A stretch of DNA of 64,000 nt from Pedobacter soli (GTDB taxonomy: Bacteria; Bacteroidota; Bacteroidia; Sphingobacteriales; Sphingobacteriaceae). Location of the stretch: assembly GCF_900101435.1 (NCBI RefSeq), contig NZ_FMZH01000004.1:64615-128614 (forward strand). Direction: 5' to 3'. The translations under genes were made by a program, and so were the position numbers. The notes under the pieces are model-generated. The model saw only the letters and a program-made list of their open reading frames with translations, had not been told where the DNA came from and made no database searches. Below, piece after piece: positions 28,401 to 36,397 of the stretch (position 1 is its first letter; the number at the start of each line of letters is the position of its first letter).

Positions 28401-29820
28401 CGGTTCTTTTGTGTACAACCTGGTTAGTGTGGCCGATGCAAACTGTAATCAGCTGCAAAGCGGTTCAGCAACTATTGTTGTTAATGCCTTACCTACAGCG
28501 GGTATTTCAGGGAACGCTGCTGTTTGTTTAAATAGCGCAACTCCGGCAATTACATTTACCGGGGCAAATGGTACTGCCCCTTACACCTTTACCTATGCTG
28601 TTAATGGTGGTAGCAGCCAAACAGTAAGTACAAAAGATACAGAAGTTTCGGTAACAGTGCCTGTTCTTACCAATTTGGCGGGAAAATTTACCTATACCTT
28701 AAGTAAAGTAAAAGATGCAAGCAGCGAACAATTACAAAGCGGATCAGCCACAGTTACGGTTAATGCTTTGCCTGCTGCAAGTATTTCAGGGTCGGCAACA
28801 GTATCGCAAAATAGTACTGCTCCAACCATTGTCTTTACGGGGTCAAGTGGTACAGCACCTTATACCTTCACCTATAATGTTAATGGTTCGGCAAATAAAA
28901 CCATAACCGCTACCGGAAATACCGCTACAGTTTCTGTATCTACCAATACTACCGGTTCTTTTGTTTACAACCTGGTTAGTGTGGCCGATGCAAACTGTAA
29001 TCAGCTGCAAAGCGGTTCGGCAACTGTTGTTGTTAATGCCTTACCTACAGCGAGTATTTCGGGGAACGCTGCTGTTTGTTTAAACAGTGTCGCCCCAACA
29101 ATTACATTTACCGGAGCAAATGGTACTGCCCCTTACACTTTTACCTACACTATTAACGATGGTAGCAGCCAAACGATGACTTCGAACGGTATAACAGCTA
29201 CGATTAAAGTACCAACAGAAACTCCCGGCACTTTTAGCTACCGTTTAATTAATGTTGCCGATGTAAATACTAACCAGAAACAAAGCGAGGCAGTTACCGT
29301 AACCGTAAATAGTTTGCCTGTGGTTTCAATTCATAGTAATAAAGGCACTTTTGTGCAAAAGGGTGATATTTTAATACTTACTGCTACCGGAGGAGAGCAA
29401 TACCGCTGGTCGGGCGCAAATATTATTGGTGGGCAAATAACGCCAGCAATTACCATTAAACCAACGCAGAGTGGCACCTATAAAGTAACGGCGACCAATG
29501 CAAGTGGTTGTGTAAGCGATCAGACTATTCTGATTACGGTAATCGAAGATTATAAAATTGAGGCGAATAATGTTTTAACACCTAATAGCGATGGATATAA
29601 TGATAAATTTATTATTAAGAACATTGATCATTACCCCAATAACAAGCTAAAAATATTTGATAAAGCAGGACGTGTTGTCTACACCAAACAACAATATGCC
29701 AATGATTGGGATGGAACAATTAATGGAAATCCGCTTAATGAAGGCACTTATTATTATATTATCGATTTGGGTAGTCAGGCGAGTATAATCAAAGGTTTTA
29801 TCAGTATCATCAGAAACTAG
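25417..29820 (+). CDS. T9SS-exported PL8-type polysaccharide lyase with five Ig/PKD-like repeats
   Basis: A 1467-aa protein: signal peptide (1-22), a PL8 alpha/alpha-toroid plus super-sandwich lyase (about 23-825), five repeats of about 92 aa in A-B-A-B-A order (about 843-1304), a PKD-like module, and a type B T9SS C-terminal domain (about 1381-1467, NNVLTPNSDGYNDKF and KIFDKAGRVVY). Candidate catalytic residues by family pattern: His280/281 in ITYHHQRP, Tyr289 in YSYGG, and Arg337 and Arg342 in DMPRSLTGR. The motif GWDWVHVPGVTG followed by FFYKDKILCLGTGI is typical of PL8. PL8 enzymes split hyaluronan, chondroitin sulfate or xanthan by beta-elimination; the exact polymer is not decided here. 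Confidence 0.88.
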   Translation: MLKKCLCFFAFILLLCHGLKAQLSEINAIKIKYFNFITDGAITSYSNNQVRDHYNRYLSAATNAQNNVGTAYDLNNPGPKWDLVNDADDIALYRLTNNYLYPLVVAYHLKGPIVNGNPSNPKYHSPELKVLILKIFGYIKVKGVSSTSDFTFKADPGKQVLNINNSDFGLRSIPFSRCIFLMKEELTAAGEFDYHMATLNGYTKFLGPQSPFPPPFAHPGYNADVVRSLVQSRLCYILAQNDNATDKVANMDYFKQFTNNACLIGTGWSDFIKPDFITYHHQRPYPYSYGGFATSNAILINYILKSTPYELDAQAQQNIKNCLMVYPKICADFDMPRSLTGRFPGSTSVALAFRYFFALLYATDPNNNQDAGKEFKRIYALPGAGYDYNANTELMLGEIVVNLANNAAVTQASPITGHFGFPYAGLNIHKYNGYQASVSGLSQYILNYEANATENLLGRYQSSGAMELLTVGNPKNRAANGLGINGWDWVHVPGVTGENVTFDELAIGTPKEFNDRRFLAHATLNNYGVFAMDYKDINSSPKGLSAYKTSFFYKDKILCLGTGIKHTGGTKAIHTTLFQTALTSAVAPTLINGTPRVGLSDTFSQTNGSLWATDAVGNGYVIPASEYNNNQIVIARSTQTSRDVGNTTNTQGDYAKAYLNHGVAPANGSYRYAIVMQGNTAGTQDLASNFASYFDVLQQDNKAHVVKFVEDNTYNYAIFDATAVFTQNAVKKVDKPCVVITQAINQGNNLKVSLTNPDLGLLNNGEVVTGAQVERIADFFYRAPKVMPVKLNLSGKWKLAAATADVALTVNGDETELVFSTINGKTIQTELVKAETPPVNIPEATITGTTSACLNSATPAITFTGANGTAPYTFTYTVNDGSSQTVSTKDTEVSVTVPVPTNLAGKFTYTLSKVKDSNSEQVQSGSATVTVNALPAASISGSATVSQNSAAPTITFTGSSGTAPYTFTYNVNGAANQTITATGNTATVSAPTNTTGSFVYNLVSVADANCNQLQSGSATIVVNALPTAGISGNAAVCLNSATPAITFTGANGTAPYTFTYAVNGGSSQTVSTKDTEVSVTVPVLTNLAGKFTYTLSKVKDASSEQLQSGSATVTVNALPAASISGSATVSQNSTAPTIVFTGSSGTAPYTFTYNVNGSANKTITATGNTATVSVSTNTTGSFVYNLVSVADANCNQLQSGSATVVVNALPTASISGNAAVCLNSVAPTITFTGANGTAPYTFTYTINDGSSQTMTSNGITATIKVPTETPGTFSYRLINVADVNTNQKQSEAVTVTVNSLPVVSIHSNKGTFVQKGDILILTATGGEQYRWSGANIIGGQITPAITIKPTQSGTYKVTATNASGCVSDQTILITVIEDYKIEANNVLTPNSDGYNDKFIIKNIDHYPNNKLKIFDKAGRVVYTKQQYANDWDGTINGNPLNEGTYYYIIDLGSQASIIKGFISIIRN
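27946..29330 (+). repeat. 552-bp direct repeats inside the lyase gene
   Basis: Each A+B repeat pair spans 552 bp. Matching points (ccggcaatta or its equivalent before catttaccgg) lie at 27991, 28543 and 29095. Long tracts are almost identical in DNA, so the pairs arose by recent duplication and can recombine. Confidence 0.85.
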
Positions 29821-29829
29821 TCCGCCAGC

Positions 29830-30738
29830 ATGAAAATTTTAAATCACATTAAGAAAATGTATTTCAGGGTGCTTCTGGTAGTGGTAAACCTGGCATTTGC
29901 GGGTGTTTTAAATGCGCAAATTCTTCCATTAAATGCACAGTATTTTCAAAACCGTTACCTGGTAAATCCTTCAATGGCTGGAATAAACGAAGGCTTCAAC
30001 ATAAACGCTAGCTTCCGCAAGCAATGGTCAAATATTCCAGGTGCGCCGCTTACGCAGGGTATCACGCTCGATCAGCAACTGGATCATGTGGGGTGGGGGC
30101 TAAACATCTGCAATGAAAAATCGGGTGGCATTCAGCGAACAAAAGCTGTTGGTACTTTTGCATATCACCTGCCCTTGAGCAATAACGGGCAGCAATTAAA
30201 CTTTGGTATCTCTTTCGGCGCCAATCAGGACAGGCTCGATTTAAGCAGTGTAAGCAACAGCGATATAAACGACCCCGCCATTGCCCGCTTTAATGACAGG
30301 GGCTATTACCTTGATGGTGATTTTGGTATATCCTACACTTCAAAGAACTTAAGCATCGAAGGTGCGCTGCCCAACATGCGCGCTTTGTTCAGGAAAGACG
30401 ATTTAAACTTTGCCGATAAACCCACTTTTTACTCGGCGGTGAGTTACAAATTTAACCTGAGTTCAGATATAAATGCCATTAGCCTGGAGCCCAAAGCTGT
30501 ATTCAGGGGCATCAAAAACTACCAGAATTTGTGGGATGCAGGCTTAAACGCCAGCCTGGCCGATGACAGGCTGTACCTGATGGCCATGTACCACAATACA
30601 CAGAATGCCACTATAGGTTTAGGTACCAACTATAAATCTACCTTGTATTTCATGGCATATTACAATACGGCCACATCTGCTATCAGCGGCTATACCGGCG
30701 GCGATTTTGAAGTGAATATCAGGCTAAACCTTCGATAG
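29830..30738 (+). CDS. PorP/SprF-family type IX secretion membrane protein
   Basis: A 302-aa outer-membrane beta-barrel protein with a signal peptide (cleaved near LNAQ). The family opening is clear: PLNAQYFQNRYLVNPSMAGI then FNINASFRKQWSNIPGAPLTQGITLD, and alternating strands follow to the end (GGDFEVNIRLNLR). PorP/SprF proteins are tied to export or surface retention of type B T9SS substrates; SprF is needed for SprB. It begins 10 bases after the lyase stop, so it is probably the lyase's dedicated partner (inference). Confidence 0.92.
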   Translation: MKILNHIKKMYFRVLLVVVNLAFAGVLNAQILPLNAQYFQNRYLVNPSMAGINEGFNINASFRKQWSNIPGAPLTQGITLDQQLDHVGWGLNICNEKSGGIQRTKAVGTFAYHLPLSNNGQQLNFGISFGANQDRLDLSSVSNSDINDPAIARFNDRGYYLDGDFGISYTSKNLSIEGALPNMRALFRKDDLNFADKPTFYSAVSYKFNLSSDINAISLEPKAVFRGIKNYQNLWDAGLNASLADDRLYLMAMYHNTQNATIGLGTNYKSTLYFMAYYNTATSAISGYTGGDFEVNIRLNLR

Positions 30739-31693
30739 ATATATTAACTACAACATGCCAGTGTACCCATGCATTGGCATGTTATCATTTTACAGTTCTT
30801 TAATTGCCTTATCAGCACATTTAAGGTACTTTCTCAACGCATATTATTTGCAACAAGCAGGTTAATTTAGCCAGCCAGGTTTTGTAGTGCAAATCACATG
30901 ATTTTACCTGTAATTTTCTCTTGAATATCCTCATTTAATGGTTCGGGGCTTGTTCAGCCTGTTTTGCTGTCTTTTGGTTTTTAACCATAGGCTACGGCCT
31001 GACAAGACGAGAATTAAATCGATTTAATTCTTCTGAACCAAGAATTCTTTGATGGAAGAAGGTCCTGAAGGATCAGATCCTTCAGGTGTAATTTTTCAGT
31101 TAACGTTTTTTTATGCCCATTCAAGCTCAGCAATTAGGTGTGACCTTGTTTTGAAAATTGTTAACTAAGCAATAAGGTCTTTCTCATTTTTGAAAATGTG
31201 AAATGTAGTTAATGAAGGAAAAGGTTGGTGGATGTCAGCCTTTTCCATTTTTCAAAGATGAATGGCTTAGATAAATGAAAAGATGCCTAAGTATCATGTT
31301 TTGATCTCACTCTTATTGTTTTTTAACAATAAAGAATTCTTTTCAATTAAACGCCGATAAAGACCATTCTCTATTTTAAGCAGATAGGGGATATTTGGAT
31401 GACAAGGAACAGACCAGTGGATGCTGGTCTCTTCTGTTTAAAGCCACTTTTAAAATATACCACGCTGAACTAAATCTTTTATTGAAGAAGTGCAGTATCA
31501 AGCCGTTCAAACATTAGATAAGCTTTTACCGGCTACTGCAGCTCAGACAGGATTTCTTTTTAAAACCAGAAAGCCTTGTACATCAAGCGTAAAACAGGCT
31601 TGCTCTTTTATTAGAATTTCCAAAGTTTCGTATTTTAGGTCATATTTTTGATAATTGGATAACTTTACTACAGGAAATTCTGAAATTCACAAG
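30739..31693. other. 950-bp gap with several hairpins, no supported gene
   Basis: Contains a terminator-like hairpin after PorP, a 22-bp perfect palindrome (31010-31031), a palindrome with arms cctgaaggatc / gatccttcagg (31064-31086), and two hairpins that share a TGGATG loop (31217-31246, 31411-31430). A 60-codon frame without a start ends at 31652; it is not supported. Confidence 0.5.
30752..30783 (+). terminator. Hairpin after PorP/SprF gene
   Basis: Stem aacatgcca / tggcatgtt with a 14-nt loop, 13 bases after the stop codon; the T tract is weak. Confidence 0.5.
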
Positions 31694-32938
31694 ATGATAA
31701 GATTAACATTTACGCTCATTTTTTTATTGCTCGAAGCCGGCCTGATCAAATCAACAGCGCAGCCAATAGCACCAAGGCCCACTAGCGCTAATCAATCTGC
31801 TATCATTACCGGCGCCAACCAAACCGAAAAGTACCTGCCTTATCTGAAAGGAAAAAGAATTGGCCTTGTAGCAAACCAGACCTCCATTATAGGAGATAAG
31901 AGCAGTGTAGACAGTTTATTAAGCCTTGGTATTAAAATCGTAAAAGTTTTTGGCCCTGAACATGGCTTTAGGGGCAAGGCCAGCAATGGTGCCGTAGTAG
32001 CAAACGAAGTGGATGCCAAAACCGGCATTCCCATCATCTCTTTGTACGGGCGGAATGAAAAGCCAACAAAAGCGCAGCTGGAAAATATTGATCTTATGGT
32101 GTTTGATATACAGGATGTTGGATGCCGTTACTATACCAATATCAATACTTTACAATATGTGATGGAAGCCTGCGCAGAAAACAATAAAGAGCTACTCATT
32201 CTGGACCGACCCAATCCTAATGGGAATATAGTTGACGGGCCGGTGATGACCGAAGATAAATATAAATCGGCCATAGGCATCCACTATATCCCCATGGCAC
32301 ACGGCATGACTATTGGCGAGTTTGCTGCTTACTTGAATGGGGAAGGTTACCTGAAGAAGCCGTGTAAGATTAAGATTATTCCTGTTGCAGGCTATAATCA
32401 CGGTATGAACTATGAGTTGACTGTTCACCCCTCACCGAATCTGAATACCCAACAGGCCGTTTTGTTATTTCCAAGCCTTTGCATGTTTGAAGGAACAGCT
32501 ATTAATGAAGGTCGCGGAACGTATATGCCCTTTACTATATTAGGCGCGCCCGCATTAAAAGGTAAATACAGCTTTTCTTATAAACCAGTGAGTATTCCCG
32601 GAATGAGCGAGCGGCCAAACCACAGAGATACAACATGCTATGGAATTGATTTACGTAAATACGATATCAGCGAGCTACGCAAAGCAGGTAAAATTAACTT
32701 ATCCTGGGTCATTGAACTCTATAAGGCCTATCCGGATAAAGCACACTTTTTTGGTGCCGAAAGAGGGAATACAGGCGTATCACCTTTTGATCTCCGGATC
32801 GGGACCGATAGCCTGAGAAAGCAGATTATTGCCGGAGTACCGGAATCAGAAATCAGAAAAAGCTGGGAGCCAGGCCTACAGCAATTTAAAAGTATCCGTA
32901 AAAAATACCTGCTCTACCCTGAGTCTGGAGGGAAATGA
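31694..32938 (+). CDS. NamZ-like exo-beta-N-acetylmuramidase (DUF1343, GH171)
   Basis: A 414-aa protein from the ATG at 31694 (the TTG at 31655 would put extra residues before the signal peptide MIRLTFTLIFLLLEAGLIKS). DUF1343 hallmarks: GKRIGLVANQTS, FGPEHGFRGKA, MVFDIQDVGCRYYTNINTL, DRPNPNGNIVDGP and EGTAINEGRGT. NamZ removes terminal MurNAc from peptidoglycan fragments, so this enzyme probably serves cell-wall recycling or scavenging in the periplasm. It stands alone and ends at a bidirectional terminator. Confidence 0.9.
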   Translation: MIRLTFTLIFLLLEAGLIKSTAQPIAPRPTSANQSAIITGANQTEKYLPYLKGKRIGLVANQTSIIGDKSSVDSLLSLGIKIVKVFGPEHGFRGKASNGAVVANEVDAKTGIPIISLYGRNEKPTKAQLENIDLMVFDIQDVGCRYYTNINTLQYVMEACAENNKELLILDRPNPNGNIVDGPVMTEDKYKSAIGIHYIPMAHGMTIGEFAAYLNGEGYLKKPCKIKIIPVAGYNHGMNYELTVHPSPNLNTQQAVLLFPSLCMFEGTAINEGRGTYMPFTILGAPALKGKYSFSYKPVSIPGMSERPNHRDTTCYGIDLRKYDISELRKAGKINLSWVIELYKAYPDKAHFFGAERGNTGVSPFDLRIGTDSLRKQIIAGVPESEIRKSWEPGLQQFKSIRKKYLLYPESGGK

Positions 32939-32975
32939 TGTATTCTTAAGTTGAGCAACTCCGGATTAAAAACAT

Positions 32976-33005
32976 AAAAAAAAGCGGCACTGGCCGCTTT
33001 TTTTA
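32976..33005. terminator. Bidirectional terminator
   Basis: Stem aaagcggc / gccgcttt flanked by an A run on the left and a T run on the right, between convergent genes (NamZ-like and GIN-domain). It can work in both directions. Confidence 0.9.
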
Positions 33006-33024
33006 TCAGCTGAAATCTGTATGT

Positions 33025-33621
33025 TTATTTAGCTAAAGCTGCAGTTTTTACAGCAACTTCTGGTGTGTTCATTTCTGTTTTGGCAGCTGCAAAGCGATCT
33101 AAGTTTAATTTTTGGGTGTTTCCCATTACCAGACTGTGGTTTTCGGTAGTTCCGCTTAATTTTAAATCTGCACGATCTGAAATTACAGTGTAAAGGCTTT
33201 CAGTTTTCGAATCGATTTTGGCTGTTGCATTTCCGCTTAAGAATACCTGAAGGTTGGTTACATTTAATTTACCTGCTGTTTTTACTACTGCATCGTCAGA
33301 TGCCATTACGCGGTAAATGCTTTTTACATAAACAGTAACTTTGGCTACCTCGTTATCTGCCGAAGTAATTTTTAACGCTGTTCCATCCTGAATCACTTTT
33401 ACTTTTCCGCTATTGTCGTCAGCATAGCTAATGCCTTCAGTACCGTTCTGGATCAGGGTAACTTCTACATTTCCGCTTACCACTACTTTATCGAAGTTTT
33501 TAGGAGCAGAGATTTTAACAGGTTGTTTTTCGGTAGCCATTACTGTTGTACTGAAGATTGAAGCGCTTAAAACAACAGCTGCCATTAATGATTTTGCTAG
33601 GGTTGAAATTGAAGTTTTCAT
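33025..33621 (-). CDS. Secreted GIN-domain (DUF2807) protein
   Basis: A 198-aa protein with a signal peptide (SLMAAVVLSASIFSTTVMA). It has the repetitive beta-strand pattern of the head GIN domain: FDKVVVSGNVEVTLIQNGTE near the start, then strands with alternating Val/Lys (VKVIQDGTALKITS, KVTVYVKSI). Proteins of this family are predicted surface or periplasmic adhesin-like beta-helices without known enzyme activity. This copy is shorter than most and lacks a second GIN half. Monocistronic. Confidence 0.82.
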   Translation of the reverse strand: MKTSISTLAKSLMAAVVLSASIFSTTVMATEKQPVKISAPKNFDKVVVSGNVEVTLIQNGTEGISYADDNSGKVKVIQDGTALKITSADNEVAKVTVYVKSIYRVMASDDAVVKTAGKLNVTNLQVFLSGNATAKIDSKTESLYTVISDRADLKLSGTTENHSLVMGNTQKLNLDRFAAAKTEMNTPEVAVKTAALAK

Positions 33622-33960
33622 AATATCTTGTTTTATAGTTTTAAATAATAATTTGTGAATGTTTTAATAATAAGACGTCGCTTTTGGGCAAACGTTTCAC
33701 GGGTTTTGGCCGTATTATACCAACGGCTGTAAGTTCTCGACGAACGCCCTTTTAAACCGGGTGAAAAAAGACTTGTCTGATGAATAAAATTTGACGGAGG
33801 GTCAAAAGCCTAAGAAATAGTTGAAATAATTAAAATAAAAAACAACGCTTTAGTTTTATAAATGCCATTTGGTTAAGTGTTTACAGACAAAGTTTTTTTA
33901 AAACGTGGCATTACACCCGGTTTTTAATTAAAAACGCTACTTTTAGGATAAATCACCTAT
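33622..33960. other. Divergent gap, nothing recognised
   Basis: AT-rich region between the GIN-domain gene and an unknown gene; it must hold both promoters, but no consensus element is convincing. Confidence 0.5.
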
Positions 33961-34524
33961 ATGAAAAGCTTAACTTACCTATTGTTCGGGATATTCCCGT
34001 TTTTCCTGCAATTCGAACAAAGTAGAATTGGCAGGCAGCCTTCGCACTTCGCTCCAGTTAAAAATTTAGGCACTGTAACTTTAGAAGAGAAAGAAATTAA
34101 ATCCATCAGGGAAGAATACAACAGGATTAATGCGCTAAGGCTTAACGCAGAGCGATTCAGTTATGCACAAAAAGACTGCATCGAAGATGGTAAAATTACC
34201 TATTACAGTTCGGCCGGTAAAATTTTAAAGGTAACCGATAAAGCAGCAATGGATGATGCAGTCTGGATCAGGGAATACTACTACAAAGACGGAGCAGTTT
34301 TTTTCTGTTTTGAACACCTGGAGTGGGGGGCTGCCGCCGGGCCTACACATGTGAGCGAATACCGGTTTTATATCAAAGATGGTAAATCCATACGCGAAAC
34401 AGAAAACAAAAAAATAGTTAATCTTAAAGAAAAAGCAGCTGAAGTGATTGCCCTTGCCCAAAAGGCGCTAACTGTTAAAGCTAAGCGTAATTTTGGGGAT
34501 CTCTATTGCGATAAAACCGAATAA
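33961..34524 (+). CDS. Exported protein of unknown function
   Basis: A 187-aa protein with a probable signal peptide (MKSLTYLLFGIFPFFLQ). The mature part contains a KITYYSSAGKILKVTDKA segment and a FFCFEHLEWGAAAGPTHVSE segment, then a charged helical tail. I do not recognise a domain. It is flanked by a divergent gap and the bestrophin gene 148 bases on. Codon use looks like its neighbours. Confidence 0.6.
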   Translation: MKSLTYLLFGIFPFFLQFEQSRIGRQPSHFAPVKNLGTVTLEEKEIKSIREEYNRINALRLNAERFSYAQKDCIEDGKITYYSSAGKILKVTDKAAMDDAVWIREYYYKDGAVFFCFEHLEWGAAAGPTHVSEYRFYIKDGKSIRETENKKIVNLKEKAAEVIALAQKALTVKAKRNFGDLYCDKTE

Positions 34525-34672
34525 GCATCAGGTAGTGCTACTATACTCAAGAGAGAACAGAACGTAGTTTGACCACAGAATTCCAGATCTTGCCTTTATT
34601 CAGTTTATTAATTCTTTTTGCTAAACAATTATAGTTTTAATTTTGCACAGGTTAGCAAAAGGATGAAATGAT

Positions 34673-35587
34673 ATGATTATCAGAAAAAAAGAACATTGGC
34701 TCAGGATGCTTTTTGTATGGCATGGCTCTGTGCTTCCGGCATTGTTGCCCCGTCTGGCATTGCTTTTTATACTATCGCTTGGCGTAGTTTACTTCCATGG
34801 AACAGTATTAAATTTCAAGATTCCGCTTAATCCGGCTCCGCTAACCTTATTTGGTTTCGTACTGGCCTTGTTTCTTGGTTTTCGTAACAATGTGAGTTAT
34901 GACCGCTTTTGGGAAGGACGCAAGTTATGGGGTGGCTTACTCAATACTACACGTTCACTTACCCGTCAGGCAATAACCCTTCAGCATGCTGGCCAGGGCA
35001 ATGAGATAACTGATTTCGTACAGCTTCAAAGCGCATTTGTATTTGCCTTAAAGCATCAGCTCAGGGAGACCGATCCTGAAAAAGACCTGAAAGAACGACT
35101 TTCCGAAGATCAGCTCCAGATCGTAAAGCAGGCTAAGTACAAACCGGCAGTCATTATGAACCTGATGGCGTGCTGGATACAGAAAGCCAGGGATAAAGGA
35201 AATCTGGATACTATTCTGCAGGCGCGTTTTGATGAAAACCTGGACAAACTTTCCGATATTCTGGGAGGTTGTGAGCGAATCGTTTCCACACCTATACCTT
35301 ACAGCTACCGGGTATTGTTGCACCGTACGGTCTATATTTACTGCTTTCTTTTACCTTTCGGTCTGGTTGATTCACTTGGGTGGTTCACCCCATTGATTGT
35401 GGTATTTGTTGCCTATACCTTTGTTGCTTTTGAAGCCATTGCAGACGAAATAGAAGAACCCTTCGGAACAGATGCAAACGACCTGGCCTTGAACAGCATG
35501 TGCATCATGATTGAGGAGACTATAACAGAGATGACAGGTAAAGAAATCAGTAAGCCGGCAAAAATTAGTCAAAACATTATAGATTAA
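34673..35587 (+). CDS. Bestrophin-family (UPF0187) ion channel
   Basis: A 304-aa inner-membrane protein. Family features: an N-terminal WLRMLFVWHGSVLP segment, four main hydrophobic helices, the strongly conserved FRNNVSYDRFWEGRKLWGGLLNTTRS, and near the end FEAIADEIEEPFGTDANDL. Bacterial bestrophins form pentameric channels, reported for sodium or chloride. The AraC-type regulator starts 30 bases downstream and may share the transcript. Nothing unusual in length or sequence. Confidence 0.93.
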   Translation: MIIRKKEHWLRMLFVWHGSVLPALLPRLALLFILSLGVVYFHGTVLNFKIPLNPAPLTLFGFVLALFLGFRNNVSYDRFWEGRKLWGGLLNTTRSLTRQAITLQHAGQGNEITDFVQLQSAFVFALKHQLRETDPEKDLKERLSEDQLQIVKQAKYKPAVIMNLMACWIQKARDKGNLDTILQARFDENLDKLSDILGGCERIVSTPIPYSYRVLLHRTVYIYCFLLPFGLVDSLGWFTPLIVVFVAYTFVAFEAIADEIEEPFGTDANDLALNSMCIMIEETITEMTGKEISKPAKISQNIID

Positions 35588-35617
35588 TTCCCGAATTACA
35601 TCAACCATAAATTTTCA

Positions 35618-36373
35618 ATGTCCGCAACCTTTCAATACCACGCCATTAAGCCAGAAACTGAACTTGCTGCATTTGTAGAAAGTATAGGCATGTTTGGTAA
35701 TTTTTCTTCAACAGAGAAAGAACTGGTGGTTTTACCCGATGGGCGGATTGACCTGTTTTTTATGTTCACTGCTGAGGGTGGATTCCAGGTACTGCTCATG
35801 GGGCTTGAAACAAGTTCTGAAATGAGGTTGGTACCAGCAGGAATGTATGCTTATGCCGTGAGCTTTACTCCACTTGGATTGGAATATATCCTGGATATAC
35901 CTATCGCCGACATCCTGAATTCGGCAAAAGTGCTACCTGCAGGTTTTTGGGATAACAAACCAGAGTGGTTCGAAAATCTCGAAACTTTTAACAGCCATGC
36001 TACGCAAAAAATCCGTTCTCTGCTGCGAAGCAAAGTAGATGAACGAAAGCGTAAACTTTTCGAACTCATTTATGCCTCACAAGGAGAGCTAAGCGTTAAT
36101 GAAATTGCCGATCAGATTGGCTGGAGCAGCAGACAGATTAACCGGTATTTCAACGCGCAATTTGGCTTGCCCCTTAAAGCCTATTGCGATATACTCCGCT
36201 TCCGGAAATCATTAGAACACATTGCTGTTGGTAAGCTATTTCCTGAGCTTGATTTTACAGACCAGAGTCATTTTATCCGGGAGATAAAGAAATATGCCGG
36301 CGCCCTGCCCAAAGAGCTATCTAAAAATAAAAACGACCGATTTATACTATTATCGGTATTAAAGCAGCGGTAA
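35618..36373 (+). CDS. AraC-family regulator with DUF6597 N-terminal domain
   Basis: A 251-aa regulator. The N-terminal region (YHAIKPETELAAFVESIG, ELVVLPDGRIDLFFMF) matches the DUF6597 type; the C-terminal half has the AraC helix-turn-helix pair (LSVNEIADQIGWSSRQINRYF and LDFTDQSHFIREIKKYAGALP). It sits between the bestrophin and the TetX-like monooxygenase, 24 bases before the latter, and is a good candidate regulator of it. Ligand unknown. Confidence 0.88.
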   Translation: MSATFQYHAIKPETELAAFVESIGMFGNFSSTEKELVVLPDGRIDLFFMFTAEGGFQVLLMGLETSSEMRLVPAGMYAYAVSFTPLGLEYILDIPIADILNSAKVLPAGFWDNKPEWFENLETFNSHATQKIRSLLRSKVDERKRKLFELIYASQGELSVNEIADQIGWSSRQINRYFNAQFGLPLKAYCDILRFRKSLEHIAVGKLFPELDFTDQSHFIREIKKYAGALPKELSKNKNDRFILLSVLKQR

Positions 36374-36397
36374 TTTTGGATCATCAAATTACCGAAT

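Noticed and set aside
27946..29330. Long direct repeats as insertion-sequence copies
   Set aside because: They are in-frame Ig/PKD-like protein modules of the lyase gene; no transposase or inverted ends.
31470..31652. 60-codon start-less frame before the NamZ-like gene
   Set aside because: No start codon, no recognisable motif; composition alone is not enough.
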